A stretch of 64,000 bases of DNA from Aquimarina sp. BL5 (GCF_003443675.1 NZ_CP031963.1:3309501-3373500), one strand, 5' to 3'. Numbered from the stretch's first letter, positions 1-9,629 are shown. The notes: generated from the sequence alone by a model not told the origin. Translations and numbers: made by a program.

Positions 1-1067
1 TAATACACTGTAATATAATTACCATGTCTTACGTGAACCAGTCTTCCCGCGCCTTTCAGTTTCTGAATAGCCATTACTTCTCCTTCAAAAATGGCTCTTG
101 CTTTTTCTCCTGGCCTTGTTTCCAGTTCTACTCCACTGCTATTAATCTGTATGTTTGGTAATGTAGGGTGTGGCTGACGTCCATATTTTCTTGTTAGCTT
201 ACCTGTACCAACTGGCCAGGGAAACTTTCCTTTATTGGATGTAAAATTATCTGCAAGCTTTTTATCCTCTGGAGTTAATGCAAAAGTTGTTGCAGATCCT
301 TTTTTGGATGCTTTCTTTCCTGCTTTTTTATTCGCTTTTGCAATGGCTTCTCGAATTAATTTATCAATAGCTTTATCAAGAGCACTTGCTTGTTCTTGTT
401 TTTTCTTTATTTCTTTTTTATACGTCCCTTCTTTTTTTCGAATAGATGCCATTAAGGCTTGCTGTTGTTTTTTCTCTTCTTTTAATTGCTCCTGAGCATC
501 TCGATTCTCTTCTACGAGCAATTGTTTATTTTTTTTCCTCTCCAGCAAACCTCTATTTAGCGTCTGAAGCTCTTCTGCACGTGTTTGTATTTGATCCGCC
601 TGTTCTTTTCGATGCTCATTATATTGCTTCATATACTGAAGTCGTTTATAAGCCTGAGTAAAATCCGATGATGACAACAAAAACATAATCTTGCTTTGTT
701 GGGATTTACTTTTATAAGATTTTACAATCATTCTGGCATAATCCTTTTTTAAGACCTTTAACTCATCACGATACGACCCCATCTTTTTGAGATTGTTGTT
801 AATCTCTCTTGTCAATAGATTTGCTTGTTGATTGGTAATTTTTATAAGGTTTTGTCTAGTGCTTATTTGAGAATTTAGCGTTTCTACTTCATCAAGCACA
901 GAACGCTCTTTGAGTTTGGTATCAGCGAGTAACGATCTCATCTGCTCAATCTGTTCTTTTAGACGACGACGTTGCTCTTCTAGCTGTTGTTGCTTCGCGC
1001 TTTGAGAAAATGATGGAATACTAACTAGTAGCATTCCGAATATGTATATAATTTTTTTCAGCTTCAT
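1..1067 (-). CDS. Murein hydrolase activator, EnvC / LytM (M23) family, partial
   Basis: The gene starts at an ATG at 1067 and runs off the left edge, so the C-terminus is missing. The product has a signal peptide ending near SIPSFSQS, then a long Gln/Glu/Lys-rich coiled coil, a Lys/Ala-rich linker, and the start of a LytM (M23) domain (KGKFPWPVGTGKLTRKYG). Where active M23 peptidases have HxGxD, this protein reads NSSGVEL. The metal ligands are therefore missing, as expected for EnvC-type proteins, which activate amidases rather than cut peptidoglycan themselves. It would act in the periplasm during daughter-cell separation. Its ATG overlaps the stop of the upstream DUF4292 gene (ATGA, 1064-1067), which suggests translational coupling. 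The family call is firm; the role is by analogy. Confidence 0.85.
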   Translation of the reverse strand, partial: MKLKKIIYIFGMLLVSIPSFSQSAKQQQLEEQRRRLKEQIEQMRSLLADTKLKERSVLDEVETLNSQISTRQNLIKITNQQANLLTREINNNLKKMGSYRDELKVLKKDYARMIVKSYKSKSQQSKIMFLLSSSDFTQAYKRLQYMKQYNEHRKEQADQIQTRAEELQTLNRGLLERKKNKQLLVEENRDAQEQLKEEKKQQQALMASIRKKEGTYKKEIKKKQEQASALDKAIDKLIREAIAKANKKAGKKASKKGSATTFALTPEDKKLADNFTSNKGKFPWPVGTGKLTRKYGRQPHPTLPNIQINSSGVELETRPGEKARAIFEGEVMAIQKLKGAGRLVHVRHGNYITVY

Positions 1068-1837
1068 TCTATAGTCACTTGCTCGTATCCTGATGGTATT
1101 TTAAACGGAAAACTTACCTTAGCATTGTAATCTACACTACGATAATCTATCATTATGATAGTTTTGGCTATTCCTTCTGAGGCTATAACACTTATTTCTT
1201 TTGGAAAATCTTGATTTCCAACTTTTTGGTAACTACTATAATTAACGAGCAGGTTTCTGTTTTCTATAGGCTGCTTTAGCTGTTGGGAGAATATTTTAAA
1301 ACTATCTGGATTCAATACGAATAATCGTTCGAATAGTTCAAGTTCTTTTTTGGGATTAAGTCTATATTTTTGATTTTCTATGGATGATACATACTTCTCA
1401 TCTTTAAGATTGAATAAGGCCTGACCAAGTAATAGTTGTTGAACTTTTTCAAAGTCTAAGTCAGTTCCAAGCCATTCACTAATGATCTTAAAATCTCCTT
1501 CAAAATAGGTGTTATTAATTTTTTCGTAATAACTTACTTTTTCTGGAGTAATAAGCACCTTAGCAAGGGTAATTCCCAGTAATTTTGCACTTACCCATAT
1601 TTTCTTATCCTTTTCTATACGTAAAGTCACATTTGGACTAAATGATTGTTTACCATCATCATATCTTACTTTTATCTTAGCATTGATTGTGGTAAAGTCA
1701 AAAGCTTTATTATAGTGATTAGCTACAATTTTTTCTGTCCTTAGCTTTTTAATTGTGGCTCCTGAAATTGCTTTAGTACCTTTACAAGATTGCAGTATAA
1801 TTAGCGAAAAACATAACAAATAAAATATTCTATTCAT
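1064..1837 (-). CDS. DUF4292 family lipoprotein
   Basis: 257 residues. The N-terminus is a lipoprotein signal with lipobox LQSC (Cys18), so the protein is anchored in the envelope. The rest is a beta-rich LolA/LolB-like domain of the kind grouped as DUF4292 in Bacteroidota, where it is typically encoded beside an EnvC-type gene and a TPR gene, as here. No catalytic motif is visible. The fold suggests lipid or lipoprotein handling at the envelope, but that role is inference. It lies 6 nt after the TPR gene and overlaps the EnvC gene by 4 nt, so the three look like one transcript. Confidence 0.8.
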   Translation of the reverse strand: MNRIFYLLCFSLIILQSCKGTKAISGATIKKLRTEKIVANHYNKAFDFTTINAKIKVRYDDGKQSFSPNVTLRIEKDKKIWVSAKLLGITLAKVLITPEKVSYYEKINNTYFEGDFKIISEWLGTDLDFEKVQQLLLGQALFNLKDEKYVSSIENQKYRLNPKKELELFERLFVLNPDSFKIFSQQLKQPIENRNLLVNYSSYQKVGNQDFPKEISVIASEGIAKTIIMIDYRSVDYNAKVSFPFKIPSGYEQVTIE

Positions 1838-1843
1838 TACCTT

Positions 1844-3220
1844 TTATGATTTTTTTTTAAGTTGAAAGGATCTCTCTTTATATTCTGAAGCTTTTACTTC
1901 ATTTCCCATTTTTAGATACGCCTGACCAATTTGATCGTAAAAATCTGACTCCATCTTAAGATCATCAATGATATAATCCATACCAATACCTAAAATGTCT
2001 ATTGCTTCTTCATAATCATTTAGATTAATTAAAGAAACTCCATTTACCAAATACAAAATTGGTTGAGAAGGATACATTTCTATTGCAAGTTCGCTTCCTA
2101 CTTTTGCTTTTTCATATCTCTTTAAATCAAGTTGCAATAATAACATCTTTCTTAGAATTCCAAAATTATTGGCATTATCCTTAATTCCCCTTTCATAATA
2201 ATTAAGTGCCAACTCTTTTTTATCTTTTCCATAGAAATAATTTCCTATTTCTGTAAACACTTTACTACTTTCTGAGTCTTCAGAAAATACTTTAGTTACT
2301 TCGATAAGTTGCGATTCATAATTTGGATTTTTATCTACAAACATCAAGAAGTCATTAACGATTTTATATTTTGATTCCATATCAATCTCATCACTTGACA
2401 ACACTATTTTCATCGATTTAATCGCTTCTTTCGGCATATTATCATCCAAGTAGAACTTATACAAAGCTAAATGAGCCAATTTTGATTTTGGTTTTTGTTC
2501 AAGAAGCATTTGAGCAGTTCCAAAAGCCTTTTCAACCTGATTATCCTGACTATATAAGTAAATCAGATTTAAATAGTTTTGTTCCTCCTTAGGGTTTTCC
2601 GCTATCTTCTTTTGCAACTTGGTGATCTGAGAATCAGGGTTACTAATTTTTAACGCTATTTTTTTTCTTAATTTATCTCTATACGAATCTATCCCTAGTT
2701 CTTCTATTAACTCATCTACGACTTTAAGCGCATCATCATATCTTTCTTCTAGAAAATAGAGATTGGCCAATTGTTCTTTATATCTACTATCAAATGTTAC
2801 TAGTTTTTCAACTACTTCTACAGACTCTGAATACTTCCTCTCTTTAAAATACACTTCGAATAATAGTTCTAAAACATATTTATTGTTTGGTTTTTCCTCT
2901 AAGACTTTTTTAAAATTGATAATAGCTTGATCATATTTTTTTAAATCCAAGTAATTCTTCCCAAGCTCATAATATAATGCAATAGGTTTTGGATTTGTAG
3001 AGATACATTTTTCCAGAGCGTTAATTGCCTTATCATAGTTAGTAATCGCACGTTGCTTTAATGCTTCGAAGAAGCTTTCTCGAAATTCATCAGACACATC
3101 ACCAAGGTCATCCAAGATCTCTACTTTCTTAAGAGGTTCTGGTTCTTGAGAAAAGCCAATATTCATAGCTCCTCCCATAAAGACTATACAAATTACAATA
3201 TGTCGCCAATATTTAGTCAT
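1844..3220 (-). CDS. Tetratricopeptide repeat protein, exported
   Basis: 458 residues. A hydrophobic N-terminal segment (about residues 8-24, ending MNIGFSQ) acts as a signal peptide. The remainder is a chain of TPR helices: repeated 34-residue units such as the one with YYELGKNYLDLKKYDQAI near residue 85 and the one with YDQIGQAYLKMGNEVKASEY near residue 430. TPR solenoids are protein-binding scaffolds, and no enzyme motif is present. In Flavobacteriia this gene sits between the nucleotidyltransferase and DUF4292 genes, which supports an envelope role. The partner is unknown. Confidence 0.85.
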   Translation of the reverse strand: MTKYWRHIVICIVFMGGAMNIGFSQEPEPLKKVEILDDLGDVSDEFRESFFEALKQRAITNYDKAINALEKCISTNPKPIALYYELGKNYLDLKKYDQAIINFKKVLEEKPNNKYVLELLFEVYFKERKYSESVEVVEKLVTFDSRYKEQLANLYFLEERYDDALKVVDELIEELGIDSYRDKLRKKIALKISNPDSQITKLQKKIAENPKEEQNYLNLIYLYSQDNQVEKAFGTAQMLLEQKPKSKLAHLALYKFYLDDNMPKEAIKSMKIVLSSDEIDMESKYKIVNDFLMFVDKNPNYESQLIEVTKVFSEDSESSKVFTEIGNYFYGKDKKELALNYYERGIKDNANNFGILRKMLLLQLDLKRYEKAKVGSELAIEMYPSQPILYLVNGVSLINLNDYEEAIDILGIGMDYIIDDLKMESDFYDQIGQAYLKMGNEVKASEYKERSFQLKKKS

Positions 3221-3252
3221 ACAAATTTTTCAAAAGCAATATAAATCACAAA

Positions 3253-4269
3253 TTATTCCAAAGTAGAATAGTCACCAATACTAATCGTTGTATACTTTCC
3301 GTCGTAATACACATGATTTCCAATCATAGCATTGTCTAAGTTAGCATTTTTTATGACAGTTTGGTTCTGTACTAAACTATTTTTAATATCACTATCTTCT
3401 ATGGTACAACCATCTCCAATAGATACGTTAGGCCCAACTGATCCATTCTTAATAATCACTCCCTTTCCTATATGACAAGGTGGTATAATGGTTGCATTTT
3501 CTAATACAACATCATCACTGACCAATTTTTCTCCATCTTTTTCTAAAAAACCTAGCATTCTAGTATTGGTTTCTACGGTCACATTCTTGTTTCCACAATC
3601 CATCCACTCTTCTACCTGACCAGTAACAAATGTTTTGCCATCTGCCATCATTCTCTTAATACCATCATTAATTTGGTATTCTCCACCATTGATAATGTTA
3701 TTATCCAATACATGTTGTAGCTCACTTTTTAACACCGCAATATCTTTAAAATAATAGATTCCTATCACGGCGAGATCAGAAACAAACTCCTTTGGTTTTT
3801 CAACCAACTCTACAATTTCCTTCTTATCATTAAGTTTCACCACTCCATATGCTTCTGGCTGATCAACTTGTTTTACCCAAATAACGGCATCTGCATCTTT
3901 GTCTAAATTAAAATCGGCTCTAATCAGTGTATCTGCATATGCTACAACCGCTGGTCCAGATAATGAGTCTTTAGCACACATGATAGCATGACCTGTTCCT
4001 AGTGGCTGATCTTGTCTATAAATAGAAGCTTTAGCACCAAGTTCTTCTGCAAGTGCTGTTAAACTTTCTACAACATCATCTCCAAAAAATGCAGGATCTC
4101 CTAATATAAAAGCAATTTCATCTACTGGTTCTCCTAAAACTTTTGCTATATCGGAAACTAACCGATGAACAATCGGTTTTCCTGCTACAGGGATTAAAGG
4201 TTTAGGAACCGTAAGTGTATGAGGTCTTAATCGAGAGCCTCTTCCTGCCATTGGTACAATGATTTTCAT
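3253..4269 (-). CDS. Sugar-phosphate nucleotidyltransferase
   Basis: 338 residues. The N-terminus has the nucleotidyltransferase signature: PMAGRGSRLRPHT followed by PKPLIPVAGKP (residues 6-32). The C-terminal ~80 residues show hexapeptide left-handed beta-helix repeats (IGDGCTIEDSDI, VIKNANLDNAMIGNHV). This architecture belongs to glucose-1-phosphate thymidylyl-/uridylyltransferase-like enzymes, which make NDP-sugars from a sugar 1-phosphate and an NTP. The exact sugar and nucleotide cannot be read from the sequence. It lies 28 nt after dut and two genes from a flippase, which fits a supply role for cell-surface glycan. Confidence 0.85.
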   Translation of the reverse strand: MKIIVPMAGRGSRLRPHTLTVPKPLIPVAGKPIVHRLVSDIAKVLGEPVDEIAFILGDPAFFGDDVVESLTALAEELGAKASIYRQDQPLGTGHAIMCAKDSLSGPAVVAYADTLIRADFNLDKDADAVIWVKQVDQPEAYGVVKLNDKKEIVELVEKPKEFVSDLAVIGIYYFKDIAVLKSELQHVLDNNIINGGEYQINDGIKRMMADGKTFVTGQVEEWMDCGNKNVTVETNTRMLGFLEKDGEKLVSDDVVLENATIIPPCHIGKGVIIKNGSVGPNVSIGDGCTIEDSDIKNSLVQNQTVIKNANLDNAMIGNHVYYDGKYTTISIGDYSTLE

Positions 4270-4297
4270 TCTTTATATTGATTTTTTGATTGGTTGA

Positions 4298-4732
4298 TTA
4301 TTTAACTCCTGTACTTCCAAAGCCACCTGCTCCTCTTGAGGTTTCTGACAACTCTACTACTTCATTCCACTCGGCTCTTTCGTGTTTCGCGATTACTAAC
4401 TGCGCGACTCTTTCTCCGTTTTCTATAACAAAATTCTCATTAGACAGATTCACTAAAATAACTCCAATTTCTCCTCTGTAATCAGCATCTACTGTTCCTG
4501 GAGCATTTAATACAGTAACTCCCTTCTTTGCGGCTAGTCCACTTCTAGGACGTACTTGCGCCTCATAACCTACAGGTAATTCAATGAACAGTCCCGTTTT
4601 AACGATGGTTCTCTCTAAAGGTTTTAGTGTTATAGATTCACTTATGTTTGCTCTTAGATCCATTCCAGCAGAAGCGATCGTTTCGTAATGTGGTAACTTG
4701 TGTGATGATTTGTTGATAATATTTATCTGCAT
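4298..4732 (-). CDS. dut: dUTP diphosphatase
   Basis: 144 residues, the usual length of trimeric dUTPases. All five conserved motifs are visible: [10 protein letters not shown] (1), [11 protein letters not shown] (2), [13 protein letters not shown] (3), [10 protein letters not shown] (4) and the C-terminal Gly-rich [10 protein letters not shown] (5), which closes over the active site. The enzyme hydrolyses dUTP to dUMP and pyrophosphate, keeping uracil out of DNA and supplying thymidylate synthesis. It sits between the flippase and the nucleotidyltransferase on the same strand. That placement is conserved in Flavobacteriia but has no clear functional meaning. Confidence 0.95.
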   Translation of the reverse strand: MQINIINKSSHKLPHYETIASAGMDLRANISESITLKPLERTIVKTGLFIELPVGYEAQVRPRSGLAAKKGVTVLNAPGTVDADYRGEIGVILVNLSNENFVIENGERVAQLVIAKHERAEWNEVVELSETSRGAGGFGSTGVK

Positions 4733-4787
4733 AATGTTTTATATAAATCACTGTCATCTCTAGACTCCGCTCGAGAAAACAGAAAAA

Positions 4788-6239
4788 TTATCTTTTTAAT
4801 AGTTGTTTTAATTCCTTTTTTTCCGAAGCATACAAAATTACTAAAAACACTAGTAATAAGGGGATAGAAATCATATAATTACTATCAAATATATAAAACG
4901 AAATGATTGAAAAACCAATCGATAATGCTAAATACATTCCTATTTTTTTCAGATCATATGGAATTGGATAATATTTCCTTCCTAAGTACCACGATAGTAT
5001 CATCATAGAACCATATGCTGCCAAAGTAGCTATAGCCGAACCTACATAAGTATATTCTGGAATTAGTAGAAAGTTAAGAAGCAATGTAACTATTGCTCCA
5101 AAAACAGATATATATGCTCCAAATCTGGTTCTATCCGTCACTTTATACCATACGGATAAATTATGGTAAACTCCTAGACAGAAATTGGCTAATAGAATGA
5201 AGGGAACAATTTTTACCGCTTCCCAATAGGATGCATCTCTTAAAAAAGCAATTTTCAAAATATGGACAAACACAATCACGAACAAGAAGATAAAAGATCC
5301 TAAAATCACAAAATACTTAGTAATCCTAGCATAGGTTTCTGGTGCGCTTTTATTCTCGGCATAATTAAAGAAAAATGGCTCTATTCCTAACCTAAAAGCT
5401 GTAGCAAATAATGTCATAAACAAAGCTAACTTGTAACAAGCTGAATATACACCAACCATATGTTCGGCCACATTTTCTGGTAATAAATGATCTAATAAAA
5501 TTCTATCAAATGTTTCATTGATAGAATATGCTATTCCCGCTATCAGAATTGGCATGGCGTATTTCATCATTTTTTTCCACAATATTCGATCAAAACGATA
5601 TTTAATCTTAGTATAGAAAGGCAACAGCATAAGTAATGTAAATCCGCTCGCAATCAGATTAGAAATAAAAATGTAGCTTATCTCATAATTTTCTTTATAA
5701 ATCGTATCTAACGAAGAAAAATGAAATGAAAGTTCTTTTAAGTACAGTAAGAAAAAAATGTTAAGCCCAAAATTAATGGCAACATTGGCTATTTTAATAA
5801 CTGCATATCGCATCGGGCGTTCCTTTGCTCTAAGCCAAGAAAATGGAATAATAACCAAAGCATCCAGTAGTAATATCCAAATTACCAGATTTATATACTC
5901 CAACTTAATATCTATCCAAACTGATATTTGCTCTTTCAACAGAAAAGCGATCACTAAGAATACAAAAGATGAAGTAGCTATGGATATTGCAGAAGTGCTG
6001 ACTACTTTTTCCTTGTCCGATTCTTTATTAAAGAACCTAAAAAAGGCTGTTTCCATTCCGTATGCTAATATCACGTTGAAGAGTACGAAATATGAAAAGA
6101 TAATTGAAACCTTACCATACTCCTCTGTTGGTAACTGATTAGTATATAATGGTACCAAAAGAAATGACAACATGCGCGGTAGCACTGTTGCCATTCCGTA
6201 TATAAATGTTTGTTTAAAAAGTTTTTGAAAAATTCCCAA
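4788..6239 (-). CDS. Oligosaccharide flippase (Wzx/MATE-like) membrane protein
   Basis: 483 residues, almost entirely hydrophobic helices (about 12-14 predicted by eye), with the typical start MGIFQKLFKQTFIYGMATVLPRMLSFLLVPLYTN, in which Arg and Pro sit in the first helix. This matches polysaccharide biosynthesis/oligosaccharide flippase proteins of the MOP superfamily, which move lipid-linked glycans across the inner membrane. A basic tail (ASEKKELKQLLKR) ends the protein. The neighbouring nucleotidyltransferase supports a role in glycan export. The substrate is unknown. Confidence 0.85.
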   Translation of the reverse strand: MGIFQKLFKQTFIYGMATVLPRMLSFLLVPLYTNQLPTEEYGKVSIIFSYFVLFNVILAYGMETAFFRFFNKESDKEKVVSTSAISIATSSFVFLVIAFLLKEQISVWIDIKLEYINLVIWILLLDALVIIPFSWLRAKERPMRYAVIKIANVAINFGLNIFFLLYLKELSFHFSSLDTIYKENYEISYIFISNLIASGFTLLMLLPFYTKIKYRFDRILWKKMMKYAMPILIAGIAYSINETFDRILLDHLLPENVAEHMVGVYSACYKLALFMTLFATAFRLGIEPFFFNYAENKSAPETYARITKYFVILGSFIFLFVIVFVHILKIAFLRDASYWEAVKIVPFILLANFCLGVYHNLSVWYKVTDRTRFGAYISVFGAIVTLLLNFLLIPEYTYVGSAIATLAAYGSMMILSWYLGRKYYPIPYDLKKIGMYLALSIGFSIISFYIFDSNYMISIPLLLVFLVILYASEKKELKQLLKR

Positions 6240-6273
6240 CTGCTATTTAATTGTGGCTCTAAAAATACAATTT

Positions 6274-6786
6274 TTATTGCCTTGGACGCATTGGATATGC
6301 TTTCAATTCCTTCTCTTGTAACTTATCCAGTTTAAAATATCCTTTTGCACCATTCTTAACGTACGCAATTATACATTCTCCTTCTTTAAGCTCGAATGGT
6401 ATTTTTTCTTCGATTTCAGAGACTTTGTTATTATATTCTTCCTTTGGATCACTACTCATAACGATATCCTTTCTAACTGTTTTAGGATCCGTATATCGTC
6501 CGCTATAAACAGATGTACTGTTGTCAAAGCTAAGCTTTACCTCTTTCCCTTTGAAATAAACCGTTTCTAATTGTATATCAGAAGTTCCATCTACTGGAAG
6601 ATACACCATAAAACCAGCTCCGCCTCCTCTGACACCAGAAACCCAATTTTGGAAATAAGCGTCTTTAAATTGTAGTGGTGCTGTTTCGTCAATTTTTTGA
6701 CTTGTGGCACATTGCGTAAAAGTGACCAAAATACTTAGTAAACCAATTTTGGTAATAATTGTTTTAAGGTTTATTCTTTGTCCCAT
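6274..6786 (-). CDS. Small hypothetical lipoprotein
   Basis: 170 residues. The N-terminus carries a signal with lipobox FTQC (Cys26) followed by ATSQK, so it is a predicted lipoprotein. The body is mixed beta/charged with no motif I recognise; it contains GVRGGGAGFMVYLPVDG and ends in a basic PMRPRQ. It overlaps the preceding gene by 16 nt in another frame, so the two are probably translated together. Function unknown. The coupling with a beta-barrel protein suggests an outer-membrane pair, which is inference only. Confidence 0.65.
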   Translation of the reverse strand: MGQRINLKTIITKIGLLSILVTFTQCATSQKIDETAPLQFKDAYFQNWVSGVRGGGAGFMVYLPVDGTSDIQLETVYFKGKEVKLSFDNSTSVYSGRYTDPKTVRKDIVMSSDPKEEYNNKVSEIEEKIPFELKEGECIIAYVKNGAKGYFKLDKLQEKELKAYPMRPRQ

Positions 6787-7424
6787 TTTTTCTTTAAATG
6801 TTCACGATATTTTTCCTTCATCTTCTTTATATCTCTAGTATTAAAGACAAGGTTCATACCAAAATTGAATGCTACTCCAGAAAACAACTTGGTGTCATCA
6901 CCATTGGTAATGTTTAATCCATACATATACGGAAGACCAAATTCTAATTCCAGACATTTAGCAAATCTATAATTAATTCCAGCTCCGGCTGTTAACAGCA
7001 ATAAACCTCCACTATTATCCTCAATAGCAATATCAACAGGATCGTTTGCCTTATATCGAATAGCACCGATTCCGACTCCGGATTCAAAATAGAAACTAAA
7101 TTTACCGCTATTAATTGCATGTTTCCTAAAAGAAGGAATAAAACCGTATGCCTGCACTTCTGCATCTCTTCCGTTTTCTTGTTCAATATCTTGAGGAAAT
7201 AACACGAAAGCGGATGTATTAATTGCGAATCGCTCGGACACATAATAGGATAAACTTTGTTTAGCAGCGATTCCGCTATAACCGTTACCAAAATCCATAA
7301 GTGGAACGCCCGCGATCCCCATTTTTATATCACCTGCTTCATAAAGGGTTTCTGATTCTTGTGCATTTAGATTTGATACGAAAGTTGCGATAATAAATAG
7401 CGCAAAGAGTCTAGTTGTTTTCAT
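6771..7424 (-). CDS. Outer membrane beta-barrel-like protein, hypothetical
   Basis: 217 residues with a signal peptide (MKTTRLFALFIIATFVSNLNAQ). It then has alternating aromatic/hydrophobic strands typical of small outer-membrane barrels (LSYYVSERFAINTSAFVLF, KFSFYFESGVGIGAIRY, GAGINYRFAKCLELEFGLPY, VAFNFGMNLVFNTR) and a basic helical tail KMKEKYREHLKKKWDKE. The tail is unusual for a barrel and may stay in the periplasm. No specific family is recognised. Its 3' end overlaps the start of the small lipoprotein gene. Confidence 0.6.
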   Translation of the reverse strand: MKTTRLFALFIIATFVSNLNAQESETLYEAGDIKMGIAGVPLMDFGNGYSGIAAKQSLSYYVSERFAINTSAFVLFPQDIEQENGRDAEVQAYGFIPSFRKHAINSGKFSFYFESGVGIGAIRYKANDPVDIAIEDNSGGLLLLTAGAGINYRFAKCLELEFGLPYMYGLNITNGDDTKLFSGVAFNFGMNLVFNTRDIKKMKEKYREHLKKKWDKE

Positions 7425-7484
7425 TTTTCTTTTTTCCCTTAAAGATAGAAAACGAAAATGTGGTTTATCATAAAAAAAACAAAA

Positions 7485-7638
7485 AAGAGGCTGTCTGAAA
7501 AGTGAACAAAACCTAAAATTGTCAGTCTGAGCCTGTCGAATACATTTTGAAAATCAACAGATTAAAAACTTCGACACTTGTCCGCCTCTGGAGGAAGCTC
7601 AGTTTGACATAGTAAAGTTACTTTCCAGACGTCCTCTT
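7485..7638. repeat. 154-bp nested inverted-repeat element (MITE-like)
   Basis: Both ends form an imperfect inverted repeat: AAGAGGCTGTCTGAAAAGT at 7485-7503 matches the complement of the right end at about 7618-7638. Inside is a second inverted repeat: GTCAGTCTGAGCCTGTCGAA at about 7520-7539 pairs with a segment near 7579-7612. The element fills the gap between two genes, has no coding capacity, and looks like a non-autonomous mobile or extragenic palindromic element. No target-site duplication was confirmed. It could also act as a transcription terminator. Confidence 0.55.
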
Positions 7639-7653
7639 GTATGCTATAAGCTT

Positions 7654-9588
7654 CTATTGAAGATCTAAAACCAAGGTTCCTGAACCTGCATAATTACTAT
7701 AACCAGCAACTTCAACATAATAGGTTCCAGAAGACAAAACCCCGTTGATATTATTATAATCACTTCCATTTAAATAATTACCATTACTATCATATAAATA
7801 AATGTAATCATCATAATTCTCATTTATAATTTCAAAAGCATAGGAAGCCTGAGAATCTATATTAAATTGATATCTTATTTTTCTATCAATCTCACCTGTG
7901 GTATTAAAATTAAATGATTGATTATAAGGTATTGAAAGAGCACCTAGATCAACATCAGACTCATTTGGAGTGCTAAGAACAATATCTAAGATGCCAGAAA
8001 CATCATTATAGTCTTGATTTACAATTTCTAAATAATAACTTGCTGCATTCAAATTTTCTCCATAAATATTTCGATAACCTCCATTTACATAGTTATCATT
8101 ACTATCATATAGATTCACATATGTCCCCGTTATAGTTGTAAAAGAATAACCAGTAGATTCATTAAGCTCAAATAAGTACCTTACTTTACCATCAGGTTCT
8201 GAAGTTGACACGCTAAAATCTATTGAGTCAGAATAGGGAGTTGACAATACACCTAGATCTACATTTGTTGCGTCTGAATCTTTAAGAACGAGTGTAAAAG
8301 AACCAGAATCAACATTATTGTAATATTGAAGAACTTCTAGATAATAGGTTCCTGACTGGATCGTTTCAATAGATGCTCTTCTATATCCAGATGTTATGAA
8401 GTTTCCGTTTATATCTCGAAGTTCGAAATTGACATTACTTTGGGAGAAGGCTGAAACACCAGTCTCTTCATTAACCTGAAAGGTATAACCAATTTTATTA
8501 TCCGGTTCATTGCTTGGTATGGAGAAATTCAAAACCTCTTCATAAGGAACTCCTAATGTTCCTAAATCAACATCTGATTCTTTAGGATCTTTTAAAACAA
8601 ACGTTAGTGTACCCGACGAATTTGAATTATTATAGTACTCCCCTATTTCTAAATAATAAGTCCCAGGATTTAAAGATTCTCCAGATATTCTTTGGGAATT
8701 CCCAGTTATATAATTTCCTTGATCATTAAACAATGTTAGCTGTAAATATTCATCAGACTGAATAACATACCCTGTATTTTCCTCTATCTGGAAAGAGTAT
8801 CCAATTCTACGATCTACCTCTTCTTCATTGAACACATATTCTACAGAACTATCATGTGGAAGTGTTAATATCCCCAAATCAACATCGGTAGCTCTAAAGT
8901 TAAAACTTTTGCTAATTTCTGTTACTCCTCCATCTCTATCGTTAGCTACAACCTTAATGATAATTTCATCATCAACATATTGCGAATAATTCTCATTATA
9001 AGATACATTACCTAAACCATCATAATCATCTGATCCAATAATATAATTTTCCTTTATTATCATATCATTTAGATACACATCATAAGACAAAATGTCTCCA
9101 TCTTCGTCTATCGCCTGATACCAAGAAACTTCTAACCAGTTATAATATGAAAAATCAAAATTAATATTTCCAAATTCAAAGGTACCTGGGTTTCTATTGA
9201 CAAAAACATTACGTTTTACTATAGATTCTTCGGAAACACCACCATTACTATCGTACGCCTTAATGCTAATTATTAATTCCAGGCTTAGACCTTTTTGGAA
9301 ATCCCTTGATCTGTTAGTTAATAAATTTGCTAAGTCAAATTCTGTTGATAATTCTGAAGTTTTATCGGCTACTACTCTATCGTTAATTACAACATCATAA
9401 GATAACTCATCATTATTAACATCTTCTGCTTCTGTCCAACTTATTTTCACAAGGGTTCCTTCAACTACTTCTGCCTCAATATTCGAAACTTCCATTGGAG
9501 GAAGGTTTCCTATAGCATCATCATCACTCCCACATGATGATATTATAATGCTTAGACATACACAAAATAGATTGATAAATTTTTTCAT
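7654..9588 (-). CDS. Surface lipoprotein with four tandem PPC-like repeats
   Basis: 644 residues. The signal peptide ends in lipobox ISSC (Cys19) followed by GSDDD, an Asp-rich tail start often seen in Bacteroidota surface lipoproteins. Residues ~30-235 hold two FN3-like beta domains (VKISWTEAEDVNNDELSYDV; LEVSWYQAIDEDGDILSYDV). Residues 235-644 are four tandem ~103-residue repeats starting at 235, 339, 442 and 545. Each opens with [DN]VDLGxLxxPY and contains a YDSNGNY-like turn and a GTYYLEV strand, resembling pre-peptidase C-terminal (PPC) domains, which bind or stabilise rather than catalyse. There is no catalytic domain. A short upstream motif is shared with the lipoprotein gene starting at 11860. 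It is probably a cell-surface binding protein. Confidence 0.75.
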   Translation of the reverse strand: MKKFINLFCVCLSIIISSCGSDDDAIGNLPPMEVSNIEAEVVEGTLVKISWTEAEDVNNDELSYDVVINDRVVADKTSELSTEFDLANLLTNRSRDFQKGLSLELIISIKAYDSNGGVSEESIVKRNVFVNRNPGTFEFGNINFDFSYYNWLEVSWYQAIDEDGDILSYDVYLNDMIIKENYIIGSDDYDGLGNVSYNENYSQYVDDEIIIKVVANDRDGGVTEISKSFNFRATDVDLGILTLPHDSSVEYVFNEEEVDRRIGYSFQIEENTGYVIQSDEYLQLTLFNDQGNYITGNSQRISGESLNPGTYYLEIGEYYNNSNSSGTLTFVLKDPKESDVDLGTLGVPYEEVLNFSIPSNEPDNKIGYTFQVNEETGVSAFSQSNVNFELRDINGNFITSGYRRASIETIQSGTYYLEVLQYYNNVDSGSFTLVLKDSDATNVDLGVLSTPYSDSIDFSVSTSEPDGKVRYLFELNESTGYSFTTITGTYVNLYDSNDNYVNGGYRNIYGENLNAASYYLEIVNQDYNDVSGILDIVLSTPNESDVDLGALSIPYNQSFNFNTTGEIDRKIRYQFNIDSQASYAFEIINENYDDYIYLYDSNGNYLNGSDYNNINGVLSSGTYYVEVAGYSNYAGSGTLVLDLQ

Positions 9589-9629
9589 AAAAAGTGGTTT
9601 TAAAAATTAATGTTTAGTACTTGATAGTA

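Noticed and set aside
235..661. Two plus-strand open frames near the left edge
   Set aside because: They are antisense to the coiled-coil region of the EnvC-type gene, whose minus-strand frame is continuous from 1067 to the edge.
6992..7291. 99-residue minus-strand open frame within the beta-barrel gene
   Set aside because: It is in a different frame of the 6771-7424 gene, Cys/Leu-rich and without a family; a shadow frame.
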